Part shown: piece after piece, positions 44,836 through 54,812 of the stretch
Position numbering within the stretch: the first letter of the stretch is position 1
How the letters are laid out: the number at the start of each line of letters is the position of its first letter
Source: Neoceratodus forsteri
Taxonomy: Eukaryota > Chordata > Ceratodontiformes > Ceratodontidae
Assembly: GCA_016271365.2 (NCBI GenBank)
Contig: CM057451.1
Location: 367,681,501 to 367,745,500, forward strand
Reading direction: 5' to 3'
Length of the DNA: 64,000 bases
The notes under the pieces: model-generated
Database searches by the model: none
Told to the model about the DNA's origin: nothing
Seen by the model: only the letters and a program-made list of their open reading frames with translations
Program-made: the position numbers and the translations under genes

Positions 44836-45242
44836 ACAGCACACACAGACACAGGCATGAGCCTGCTAGATCCTTCACTCGATGGGCCAAAAGCATTCCC
44901 TGTCATCCTACTGCTGGGGGTAGGCCGCGGGAGACTGGGGCATGGTAAGTCCTGGGAGAAGCCAGGGAGGGTGATGGGATTGGGGGGGTCAGCAAGATAT
45001 GGGCCATGCCAGAGGGAAGAGAAAAAAGACCAACTATAATAAATGGTGCATCCCAACACCAGGATTAAGACATAGCACTTGCTCAGGCCTTGAGCCCCCA
45101 ATGACCCAAGTTTGGTACCCTGCAACCCAGGGTGTAGTTCCCCAGAGCACTGCCATGGGGGTAAGCAATGGGGATCATCTGGGTCAGTGCAGGAGTAACC
45201 AGGCTGGGTGAAGTAGGTGTCACAGGGCCGGATGGTAGACAT
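44208..45242 (-). pseudogene. Open RT core of CR1 copy D fused to unrelated upstream sequence
   Basis: This 344-codon open frame is the longest uninterrupted CR1 RT in the window. Its C-terminal two thirds carry GKMIESLLKERIVEYLEA, HGFTAGRSCQMNLIDFFDW, YLYFSKAFDTVPHKRL (motif A Asp replaced by Tyr: LYFSKAFD versus LDFSKAFD), [15 protein letters not shown] and FFADDTKICN with both Asp residues. The first 130 or so residues come from sequence beyond the truncation (44836-45242) and resemble nothing I know. The frame is an accident of fusion, not a host gene. Confidence 0.75.
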
Positions 45243-45521
45243 CAGTGGAGTTTGGCGGCACTGACAGTAATAACTCTCTACTTCTGCAGATTATAGAGCA
45301 GCTGGGAAAACTTTGGAAAACAGAGTAATATTTAGACACAATACAGCTTGTATTTCATATATCTTACATAGATATCTCCTCTCCATTATTTATTACTAAA
45401 GAAATTCCTACAAAAACAAGATCTTTATTCCTTAAGTGTTCACTTGCCTCTTTAGTGTATTGCCTACTTGAAAATTATAATGTTCTGCTGTGACATCACA
45501 GTGTGTTACCACGGAAATAAA
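44836..45521. other. Unassigned sequence
   Basis: No recognised gene or repeat besides short A/T-rich stretches. It separates CR1 copy D from DIRS gamma. Confidence 0.4.
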
Positions 45522-45745
45522 GAACAGTTACATAAGAACTTACCGTAACAGTAGATCTTTGAGGGAATTTCATCAGGTCACACCTATAGAACTTAGCAGT
45601 CAGGCATTAGGATCCCTCGGAAGCTTTTACTGTAGCAGTCTATCCGGGGCCGCCTATGCTGACATCACTCTCTATAAAGGCATAGGCGGCCCCACTCCCT
45701 CCTCAATTCCCTGCCAGAGTTCTCATCCAGCTGTTCCTGGGAAAC
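45522..45745. repeat. Left (3') inverted terminal repeat, DIRS gamma
   Basis: Read inverted it matches 51925-52080, sharing ATAGACTGCTACAG, GGGCC-CCTA and GGCCCCACTCCCTCCTC-type blocks. The outer part (GAACAGTTACATAAGAACTT) recurs inverted in the ICR. On the coding strand the terminus reads GTTACGGTAAGTTC, a splice-donor-like sequence. Confidence 0.82.
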
Positions 45746-45844
45746 CAAGGACAAAGAAAGAGTACCTAGCCCTGTCAAGGCTGAAGCACAAACATGCCAG
45801 TCTGGAAACAAAAGGTAACTCCAAAGGGGGATTGGAGGGATGAA

Positions 45845-45965
45845 TGGCATGACCTGATGAAAGAGATTCCCTCGAAAAGCTACTGTTACGAAGTTCTTAT
45901 GGAACTGTTCAACCTTCCTCGGGGATATCTCTTTCATCAAGTCACACCTAGGGAACGAGTCCCAA
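45845..45965. repeat. Internal complementary region, DIRS gamma
   Basis: Its first half (GACCTGATGAAAGAGATTCC to TTCTTATGGAACTGTTC) is the reverse complement of the left terminus. Its second half (TCGGGGATATCTCTTTCATC and on) is the reverse complement of the right terminus. This is the predicted complement of a right-end/left-end circle junction, as in the beta family. Confidence 0.8.
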
Positions 45966-45984
45966 ACAGTTCTGACAGCTTGAC

Positions 45985-47815
45985 CAAGAGCGTGGCAGAC
46001 GGCCCAGAAGCCTAAGAAAGGAAGCCCTGAAGTACGGCCAGGCCAAAACCTGCCCTCCTGCAAGAGGCAATGTCCAAGCTGTAGTGTTTGGTGAAAGTGT
46101 GGACAGTACTCCAAGTGGCAGCAGCACAGATGTCTGCAGCTGACACATTCCGGAAATGGACAACAGAAGCGGCCATACCCCTGGCTGAATGGCCCTTAAC
46201 AGCCCCAGGAAGTTCCTTACCGTACTTCTTGTAACAAAAAATAATACAGTTGTCCAACCATTTGGACAAGTGCTGTTTAGAAACTAGGGCACCTTCTCTC
46301 CCAGGGCCAAGAGAAACAATTGCTTGGACTTTATGCGGTTCCTAGTATAGTGTGTATAGCAACATAAAATTCTGTGCACATCCAATGTATTCAGCTATGC
46401 TTCCACTGGATTGGCATACTCTAGGTAATAAACTGGAAGGTGGATAAACTGATTTAAACTGAACTCAAAGACCACCTTTGGAAGGAAACTAGGATTAGTA
46501 CATAAAGAGAGCCTGCCTTTATGGAAAATTAAGTAAGGCTGCTCACACATGAGAATAACAAAACCACCATACACTCCAGAGCCAGGAGATACTTTCTCCA
46601 GTTTAGAGGGCACAAATCCCAAATAGTCTCAATGAAAAAAGTTCCAAATTATTTTAGCAAGTTGTTGTTTATACAGAAAGCAAGAAAATGGTTAGGCACA
46701 CCAAGTCCGCATGCAGGTGCCCTGGCGCTTTGTCAATTAAGACTTTGTCAAGGGGTGATGAAGCCTTAACTGGCGAAGCGCTGGGGCACCTACATGTGGA
46801 CTTGCTGGTGTGCCTGACCATTTCTTGCTTTCTGTATTAACAGCAACTTGCTAAAATAAATTGGAAACTTTTTTTTCATCAAGACTGCTCATTTGGAAAG
46901 CATTCCCTCTTCACTGGAGAAAGTGCATCTCCTGGCTCTGGAGTGTGTGGTGATTTTGTTGTTTTTCTGTAATTGTTGTGCTCATAGCCCTCACCCATAC
47001 ACTGCCTGGCTCTTTAGCACAACACGATTTGTTTGTCTGCTCAAACGAGAGCCTGCAGCTCTGGAATTCTTTGAGCAGAAGTACTAGCAACTAAAAACAA
47101 CGCTTTCCAAGAAAGAAAGCACAGCTCACAAGACGCAGCTGTTTCAAAAGGAGGGAGGGTCAACTTCTCCAACATAAAATTCAGGTCCCATGGGGGGAGA
47201 AGATTGTCAAATATGGTGCTTAAAGTGAACGATGCCCCTCAGAAAAGTACGGGCCACATCAAGCTGGGCTACTGTACAACCTTCTACAAGCACGTGGAAG
47301 CCTGATACAGCGAACAGGTGCACCTTCATAGAGGAATAACTAAGACCGGAGTCTGGAAGGGACAGAAGATGCTCCAAGACCTGGTTCACTAAGCATGTGA
47401 AAGGGTCCAAGTGACAGGCTGCTGCCCAAAAGGCAAAACGCTTCCATTTCATTGAGTAAGTGGCCCTGGTAGATGGTTTCCTAGTGACCATTGAGACATC
47501 AGCCACTCTCTGAGCCACCCCAAAACGGGCTATGGCTATGTCCTCAGGAGTCAAGCGTGTAGCGGAAGGGATTTGAGATCGGGATGGACCAGGGTCCCTT
47601 AAGCCTGCGTGAACAAGTTCTGGCAAAGAGGCAAGGGAACCAGAGGTTCCACTGCTAGCTGTTGTAGTAAAGGAAACCAAATTTGCCAATGCCAGAACAG
47701 TGCCACCAGGATGAGAGAGGCCCTTTCCATCTGTAGTTTGACAAGCACAATCTGGATCAAGGGAAGGGAGAGAATGCGTAAAGAAACCTCCATTTCCAGG
47801 AGGCGGACAACACAT
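45985..47815 (-). pseudogene. Tyrosine recombinase (DIRS gamma), interrupted by a palindromic insertion
   Basis: The SAM-like part lies at 47207-47815 (STRATYSMKWKRFAFWAA). The first arginine box reads STSAQRIPELQALV at about 47050-47095. The frame resumes beyond the insertion with CEQPYLIFHKGRLSL (about 46505-46540) and FLPKVVFEFSLNQFIHLPV. The C-terminal boxes are open at 46012-46269: GHSARGMAAS (HxxR) and TFTKHYSLD with the nucleophile Tyr. All four catalytic residues seem present, but the insertion and frameshifts near 47090-47210 break the gene. Confidence 0.87.
46539..47043. mobile_element. Palindromic (foldback) insertion with 7-bp target duplication
   Basis: CTGCTCA at 46539-46545 recurs at 47037-47043, and between them lies a 491-base insert (46546-47036). 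Its two arms (about 46546-46745 and 46765-46965) are inverted copies of each other, for example TAGCAAGTTG/CAACTTGCTA, and CTGGAGAAAGT...CTCCTGGCTCTGGAGTGT opposite its complement. The central loop holds GATGAAGCC...GGCGAAGCGC. The right side extends about 70 bases past the palindrome. It encodes nothing, so it would be a non-autonomous DNA transposon if the interpretation is right. Confidence 0.75.
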
Positions 47816-49300
47816 CGCAACAGAAAACTCCAGGCCCTGGATCTAGCAAGCACAAATGCAGCAGTTTTGAGGATGCAAAAAAGTCCAGCTCTGGATAACC
47901 CCATCTTTTGAAATGGTCTTCTGTGACTGAGGACAGCAGTTCCCATTCATGTTTCCTGTACTGCGACCTGCTGAGGCTGTCGACCAAGACGTTTTGGTCC
48001 ACTGGAATGTGGACAGCTGATGGTTCCAGATTGTGGTCTAGAGCTCAGTACCATACTCCTATTGCTTCCATGCACAGGGGATAAGAGTGCATTCTGCCTT
48101 GCTTGTTGATGTAATATACTACACTGGGGTTGCCCGACTGCACCAGCAGAGGACCCAGAGACAGGTGGTTTTGGAAGGCCTGTAAGGAATACAACATTGC
48201 CCTCATTTCTAGCACATTTGTGTGGAGGTGAGTCTCCACCAAAGACCAGGACCCCTGAGTCTGGAAGGACAAAGGTGGGTTCCCCACCCCATGCCCAAGG
48301 CGTCTGTGTGAGGATCCACCTGGGACAGGGAATGAAGAAAGGGACTCCCTGCAACAGGTTGAGAGGATTCTGCCACCACTGCAACATCTTGCAAACTGGG
48401 GATGAAACAAGGACCAGCTGATCCAAGTAGTCCAATCACTGGTCCCACTGAACTCTGAGGTTCCAGTGGGGTGAAGAACAGCAGTTATGGCTGGTGCCAT
48501 GAGGCCCAGGAGCCTGAGATAGGACCTGGCTGTGACATGCCTCTCCTAAGCCACTAGGGAGGCGTGAGAATCAGGCATTCCGCCCTCTCCTGTGGCCAGA
48601 AGGCCTTTGCCCAGAGTCGTGTCCAGAACCGTGCCTATGTACTGTAAGCACTGGGATGGAAAAAGGACAGACTTGGGCATACTGATCATAATGCTCAGAG
48701 AATGAAACAACTGTAGAGTACTGTGCAGTGTGGCCAGCAAGAGATTCCTGGATGGGGCCTTTAACAGCCAGTCATTCAGATATGGGAACACATTAAAGGC
48801 CCTCCATCTGAGAGCTGCTGCCACTGCTGCTAAGCACTGGGTAAAGACCCGCAGCGCAGAGGATAAGCCAAAGGGCAAGGCTGTGAACTGGTAACGTTCC
48901 TCCTGGAACAGGAACCTGAGATGTCGCCTGTGCAGGGGAAGATCAGAATATGCAGGTAAGAGTCCTGCATGTCCAGGGAACATAGCCAGTCTTCCTACTT
49001 GAGTAGCAGCAGCAGGTTCTGTCGAGTGACCATACAGAACTTCTTGTACTGAATGTACTGGTTCAGTCCCTTGAGATCTAGAATGGGGTGCAGATCTCCT
49101 GTTCTTCTGGGGACCAGGAAGAACCTGTAGTAGAACCCCATGTTCTGCTGACCGCGTGAGACAGGTTCTACTGCATGCTTGCACAACAGGGAAAGAACTT
49201 CGTCTCGGAACACTGGAATGTGGTCCGGTGGGTACAGGGATGGAACAAGCAGAAAGTCTGGAGGCTGTTCCAGAAGCTCTAGAGTGTGGGTCCACGCTAT
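47757..49300 (-). pseudogene. Reverse transcriptase / RNase H (DIRS gamma)
   Basis: RT blocks are GFYYRFFLVPRRTGDLHPI (about 49090-49150), FTALPFGLSSALRVFTQCLA (about 48830-48900) and VFPYLNDWLLKAP (about 48760-48790). The RT box has Asn in place of the first Asp of YLDDWL. The RNase H region at 47947-48500 has VVYYINKQG and ends with DQNVLVDSLSRSQ (about 47960-48000). The conserved tail FLYAFSPFP follows at 47757. Frame changes occur near 48546 and 48995. Confidence 0.87.
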
Positions 49301-49399
49301 TATTTACAGAATCTAAGCATCTGTGTTAACGGTCCTCCACTGCTCGAGATGGAGGGAAAAACGACACCCTGGAACAAGAGGAGGGAGGCTAGGCAAGGA

Positions 49400-51145
49400 G
49401 TCAGGTGGATGTGGGACCGGTGGCTCTGGGGCTTTTGGCAGAGGGGCCAGTGGTTGAGGAAGGGGTAGGCAGAGAGGAGATAGTTCTGCTTTTCCCTTGG
49501 AGATGGGTGCCCAACCCTGGTTTCTGACAGACGTTACGAAAAGAAGGCATCAGACGGCTTCTGGGTTGAGTATGACAAAGGGAGTGGACTGACCTGATGG
49601 CCCTCCCTGAGGCCTGCAACTCAATAATGTCCTGCATGTCAGGGCCAAAGAGTCTGGAGCCCATGAAGGGGGAATTTAGGACTTTCTGTTGCACATCTGC
49701 AGCAGACCCACACATATGAAATCAGGAGTGCCTACATAGGCAAATGCCTGTAGTAGCTGCCCTGGCTGTGGTATCTGACATGCCATAGATGGTTCGGAGG
49801 AGGTGTTCACTGACGTCCTCTGCTGCCTGAAGAGCCTTGAGAAGCTCCTGCTTCTGAGACCCTTCTGGTAGGGCTGGGCAGCTGCCCAGGTGTTCTGGTA
49901 CATAACCAGGTAAGACAGGTAGTTTGAGATTTGGAGGCCCAAAGTGGCCAAGGCAAAGGTCTACTTACCCCACAAATCAAGCCTCCTGGACTCCTTGTCA
50001 GGAGGAAGGGAGCTAAGGTGTTTGGACACCTTAGATCAGTCATGGGCCACACTAATGACCACTGAATCTGTTTCAGGGTGGGAAAGGCTTCCCAAGAGGA
50101 GCCTGGTATCCACCTTTCTGGGCATGGCAGGGACTGACCAAATAGCCTGGGCAACCTCATTCAGAGCTGGAAGCAAAGAAGGAATGGCCGTTTGGGGGGG
50201 GGGTACTCTGGGAACTCTAGAAAATCCACCAGAGTTCTCCTGGTGATGTCATCCTCTTCACTCTGGAATTCCATAGTAGACTGGAGCTGCTTCATAATAT
50301 TATAGAAAAAGCTGGCATCCTCACAGGGGAATCGGAGGGGGGTATTTTTCTCCGAGTCCCCACTCCTGGAAAAGGCAGCAAACCTATCAGAGGAATAGGA
50401 CCCAACGTCCTCCTCCTCCTCTGGGAGCATGACATCAGGGTGATACTCCTCCTCTAAGTCGACCTGTTCTGAGACAGGTACCAATGAAGCAGACACTGAT
50501 AACACCCAGGAGGGTGAAGGACATGAAGGCCAGATCGGCAAAGAAGTGGAAGGAGGCCCTGAAGGAGATGTCACCAGTGATGGAGGCATAGTGGTGAACT
50601 GCCTGACCAGAGCTGTCATTATAGAAGTCAATAGCGTGTTAAGGTCAACAACTGGGCAAAGGATAGCAATCATGACCAGGAGCGGGGGCGAAGGCACAAA
50701 GCCTGCCACCGATGACCCCACTAGGACAGAGGGCGATGGTGCTGGCGCTCGGGAAAAAGCCAGCCATCAACAGTCCAGAAGCAGAAGAGTGCAACAGTGT
50801 CAAAGACTGGCCGTCCGACGACGATCCACTGTCCACGATGGGAGCAGCGGGGCCCCGCACCATAGAGCCCTGCAAAGAAGCTAGCAGAGTCCATAGGATG
50901 TGGGCCGAGGGCCTACCATCCACAGATGCTGGAAAAGGACCACCTGCCCAGACAGGCCTGGAAGAACCCGAGGCCAAGGCAGAGGAGAAAGTTGGCCCTA
51001 AAGGCACCGATGACAAGAGTCCCTGAGGACTGGGGAGAAGCCATTGGAGATGCTTACCTGGAGAGCCGGCCTTACGATGGTCCTTATCCCTATGCTTCCT
51101 CAAGGATTTTTCTGGGCCTTGGATGCCTGCAAGCTTAAAGAACAT
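49400..51145 (-). pseudogene. Gag-like ORF (DIRS gamma)
   Basis: The minus strand has a broken ORF. From right to left come a Ser/Pro-rich N-terminal part (50645-51145), an acidic region (VDLEEEYHPDVMLPEEEEDV, about 50410-50470) and a helical core near 49780-50160. FGPDMQDIIELQASGRAIRSVHSL (about 49560-49650) matches FGPGVEGHLQRIEKSNATLD of alpha in position. Frame shifts occur near 50160 and 49700. The gag N-terminus is separated from the 5' repeat by the SINE. Confidence 0.7.
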
Positions 51146-51211
51146 GCCAGGGAGGGTGAAGAAGCCCCCAAGTCCCCCCTGTTACATACTGGCTAATGTT
51201 TGCTCCATTAA

Positions 51212-51665
51212 AAATACCTTAGCTGGGTTGGTGGCACTGAGGGTTGAAGCTATGGATGCCACACCTCGCGCTACGCCAGTGACCCGGGTTCAGGAGCGAG
51301 CTTGGGTCATCGGGGATCGGCCGGGCTGGGGAAGGAGCAGGAATGGGCAGCCGCTTGGCAGCCCTCCTCTCCCGGGGAGGGATCTTGTTGCTCCTGCAGT
51401 CCAACTGCCCCAAGGTGGAGGCCTGAGGGTAGTGCAGGCAGGTGGGCAGCATGGAACCGTGGCATGCATGTGTTTCCACACATGTACGTGTGGCCGTGGC
51501 ATGGGTGAGGAGAAAAACGGAAAAAATGGGAGCCGGCAGGCTCCATGAAGCTCCCAACCGCAGTCCCGGTGATGAGGTCACAGGTCGGGGACTGACACAA
51601 GCCCTCCGGGAGGGAGGCGGGGCACAGCTCCCGGGATAAACAGAATAAATAAAAAGAAATACCTT
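51212..51665 (+). mobile_element. tRNA-derived SINE, copy 2, in DIRS gamma
   Basis: AAATACCTT at 51212-51220 recurs at 51657-51665. The SINE (51221-51656) starts with a tRNA-like head: TTGGTGGCACTGAGGGTTG as A box and GGGTTCAGGAGC as B box. It has a GC-rich body with a GCATGCATGTGTTTCCACAC block shared in part with copy 3, and ends GGATAAACAGAATAAATAAA. It inserted after DIRS gamma. Confidence 0.85.
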
Positions 51666-51899
51666 GAGGGCTCATTTTCAGCACTGCAGAGTAGTGAGGC
51701 TGAATTTCTGACAGAGTTCGCAGATGAGGACATTATGAGAAGACCCAAGACAGCAGACACACAGTTCACGCTCATCCTCATGGTAGATGATATTTCCGCA
51801 GTGACAGAAGAGCGAGGACAACTCAATAGCTCTAGACATAAAGGTAGTCGAAATAAAAACTTTAGAAAGTTTTGGCAGTCGACTGAAAGAAAAAGCTTC

Positions 51900-52087
51900 C
51901 TACGGAGTCTGTGCGAGAATGGTCGACGGCAGGAAGAGAAGTGAGGAGGGAGTGGGGCCACATACACCTTTACAGAGACAGTGACATAGGCGTAGGTGGC
52001 CCCTGATAGACTGCTACAGAAAACATTTCTGTGGGATAGCAGACTAAGTTCTATAGGTGGGATCTGATGAAAAAGGTATCTCCGAAG
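51900..52087. repeat. Right (5') inverted terminal repeat, DIRS gamma
   Basis: Inverted counterpart of 45555-45745. Its outer bases (GATGAAAAAGGTATCTCCGA) recur inverted in the ICR, which places the end at about 52087. Confidence 0.8.
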
Positions 52088-54037
52088 ATCTGTGATGTCC
52101 CAAGCAGAGTATTATGATATCAGGTTGAGAAGAAGCACTAGGAGCTGACGAACCCTCAAGGAAAAATGATCCTGTTTTCATGCATGCAACCTCAATAATA
52201 AATAATGACAACAGGTAAACAGAGCTTACGGGAAATATAAGCGGCTTTGTGTCCAAATATGTTTTTTAAAGCTCTTCTCAAGGCATTAGTGACTCTGAGT
52301 TTTAAATCTGCTATGTTTATAGCTATATTAGCTTTTCAGGTTCTGCACTCTCTTTAGTGACACTGTGCAGTACAAAGCTCGAGCAGTGGTGGCACTACAC
52401 TAAGGCACACCTGGGCATGTACCCAGACAAAATAAATGCTGTGCCCTAGTTGGTGCCCCATGTGGTGCAGAGATACCCCCATAACAATGTGTGCACTTTC
52501 TATAGGTGCCCTGGCTGCCAGCTGTCGTGCCCCAGTAACCAACAGAGACAGGAGCTGCCACTGAGCTAATGGTCCATTTATTACTTACTTATCATGGTTT
52601 TCACTGCACATTCTTACAAGATTTATTTAACCTACTGTAGATTATCTTCTCATTGTACAAGTTACTAAACTTTTCAGACAGTATCACTTCATAAAACAAA
52701 AACTAAGGATAAAAAAAGAAAGGACATTACTTGCTTTGCTACACCTGAATGTTGAAGCCCAGCGAGATGGAACTTTTTGCACCAAGAGAAAGTCTCAAGC
52801 CCTTACACTCTAGAAACTGCTGACTTAGGGCCTCAGCATTAACTATTGTTCTGTAATCCAAGGAGAGATTTATTTGGATTAGTGGTGCATTCTGCTGAGC
52901 AGACTGGAATGCAATTTAGCCATTTGAAACAACCACTACTTGTCTTAAAGGGCTAGATCCTACAGTACATGTTGAGCTTGATGCCATCAAATTGCTTGGG
53001 AAATGAATGGACATGGGGCACAGCAAGGCTCTGGAGACTGGCAAGATCTATTGCATAGTAGGGTGGGAGTAAAATACAATTATAAAAAGGGTCTCAGAAA
53101 TGCTGCAATCTGATTGGCTGTTAGGATTCCAACAGCCTTACATTAATCCATGTTATACTGTCATGTATAGCCTGATCACCATGGCACATGGATTCTTCCT
53201 GTCAGCATTCCATCCTCTAGCACTGCTGAATGACTGGAATGATGCATTCTGATTCTGAACCACCATTCTTAAACTGTTGGTGGAAGAACTATTTTATTAA
53301 AAATCTCCCTCTAAATGAGGAAAGCATTAAAAAGGTATACTTTTAACACTTTTCTTTTGGAATAATTCTGTATAATAGCAATAAGGTACTCCCTGGAGTT
53401 AGATTAACAGTCAGTCACCCCCAAGGGGCAATATGGCACCCGGCTGCACCTCGTGCCACATTACACCCCTAGGTGTTGATTAACAGACTGTTTGTCTAAC
53501 CCCTGGTCATGCCTTATTGCTTAATAGGCTAACTCCTTACTAACTTTACATTCATTTGTGGTACTGTTATCCGCAGTGAATGCTGCGTGATGCTTTCTGT
53601 TTGTGCCATTTATAATGTTAAAAAAATACAGAGCATCTGTTAACAGTATAATAAGTGTTCCTCCCATAACGCCATAATATTACTTGAGAATATTAAACAA
53701 AGGAGCAGGGGGTTCAAACATGCACTGTATTTTTCACCACAACTTTTATAACTTATTTCTCTTGCCTTCATCTCTACAAAAATAAGGTAGTACTTCCCAG
53801 ACTGATTCTCCTAAATACTAGTGCAGGATCGTTACTCTACAGTGGGGAGGGGGGCTCTCGGTCACCTCTAAACAAATGATATACTAGAAGCACTAAAAAG
53901 ATTTTCTCTGAACGTTAATAAAGAAGAAAGTACCAGGACAAGGTGGCAAGCACCACTAGGCTGTTAGGATGGGCCCAGACAGAATTATGTTGGGCCTTGT
54001 TCTACAGGCCATACCACGTTTAAGCTTACTGAGTCAA
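52088..54037. other. Unassigned, gene-free stretch
   Basis: AT-rich sequence of about 2 kb without a recognised repeat, protein or RNA gene. ORFs are under 70 codons and lack motifs. It is the longest stretch in the window not attributable to a mobile element, and could be old host sequence or decayed repeats. Confidence 0.45.
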
Positions 54038-54700
54038 ACTCCACAATCCATACACCATTCTGGGGGAGCATAGTTCCCCTATGGATGAACCCGCAGAGGA
54101 GACTAAGGAGGGTGCAGACAGCTGTCACAAGGGAGGCCCTCAGGAAGGAGGCAGAGGGCACCACAGGGAAAGGAAGCAGCTCCTGGTAGGGGACTCAATT
54201 ATTAGGGGGGTAGAACTAGGGGAGCAGGGAAAACTGAAGTAAGGTGCCTGCCTGGTGCCTTGGCTTGGAGGGACAGAAAGCGCATCCTTAGGATCACGAG
54301 AACAGTTGCACGTGAGTCTTAGCTGGACATCACAGTCCACCTAGGGACAAATGACTTGGCTCATTATGAGATTAGAGCAGTGCAGAAGGACTTTGTAGAG
54401 TTGGGGAGGGGCTTAAGATAAGTAGCACACACAGTATCCTTCTCAGAGGTGCTGCCTGTCAGTGGCATAGGTGAGGCGAGGGTACTTTGCACCATGCAGT
54501 TTAACAAATGGTTGAAAAAATGGTGTGGAGCACAGGGGTTTGGCTTCATTGGGGACTGGGGTTCCACCTGGAGGAACACCAGCCTATACTGGCAGGATGG
54601 TCTGCATCTGTCCAGGAAGGAAACAAGTCTTTTGGGCAATCGGTTTAAATGCTTCATTGTGACTTTTAAACTAGTCAAGGGGAGGCACTGATAAGCAGCA
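54038..54700 (+). pseudogene. CR1 ORF1 fragment: esterase-like domain (copy C)
   Basis: The GDS block is damaged: near 54178 the frame gives LLVGDS then shifts. The GTND-like block (TVHLGTNDLAHYEIR) is at about 54331-54375. The C-terminal part at 54449-54691 is open and carries TSLYWQDGLHLSRKETSLLG with the Asp/His block. The N-terminal cysteine cluster is missing through truncation. Confidence 0.8.
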
Positions 54701-54812
54701 GGAAAATCCCAGCCTCCCCTACAAAACAGGTACTAAATGAGAAAAAGACCAAGGTAGAAAGGTCAGTGGGGATGCTGCTACAGAAGGTAAAGCCATCAAA
54801 AAATGGAGAGCA

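Larger units (their letters stand above)
45522..52087 (-). mobile_element. DIRS-like retrotransposon, family gamma, complete but disrupted
   Basis: Inverted terminal repeats lie at about 45522-45745 and 51900-52087, and an internal complementary region at 45845-45965. Minus-strand gag, RT/RNase H and tyrosine recombinase remnants fill the interior. A 491-bp palindromic insertion (46546-47036) splits the recombinase, and a SINE (51221-51656) lies in the 5' part. Without these, about 5.6 kb remain, close to DIRS beta. The protein and repeat sequences differ clearly from alpha and beta. Confidence 0.88.

Noticed and set aside
45522..45900. Large hairpin (inverted repeat with about 260-bp spacer) as a separate foldback element
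   Set aside because: The two arms are the DIRS gamma terminal repeat and its internal complementary region; the same holds at 9661-10200 and 59512-59800.
52088..54037. Host exons in the longest element-free stretch
   Set aside because: No ORF above 70 codons, no splice-bounded conserved peptide and no codon pattern that I could recognise.
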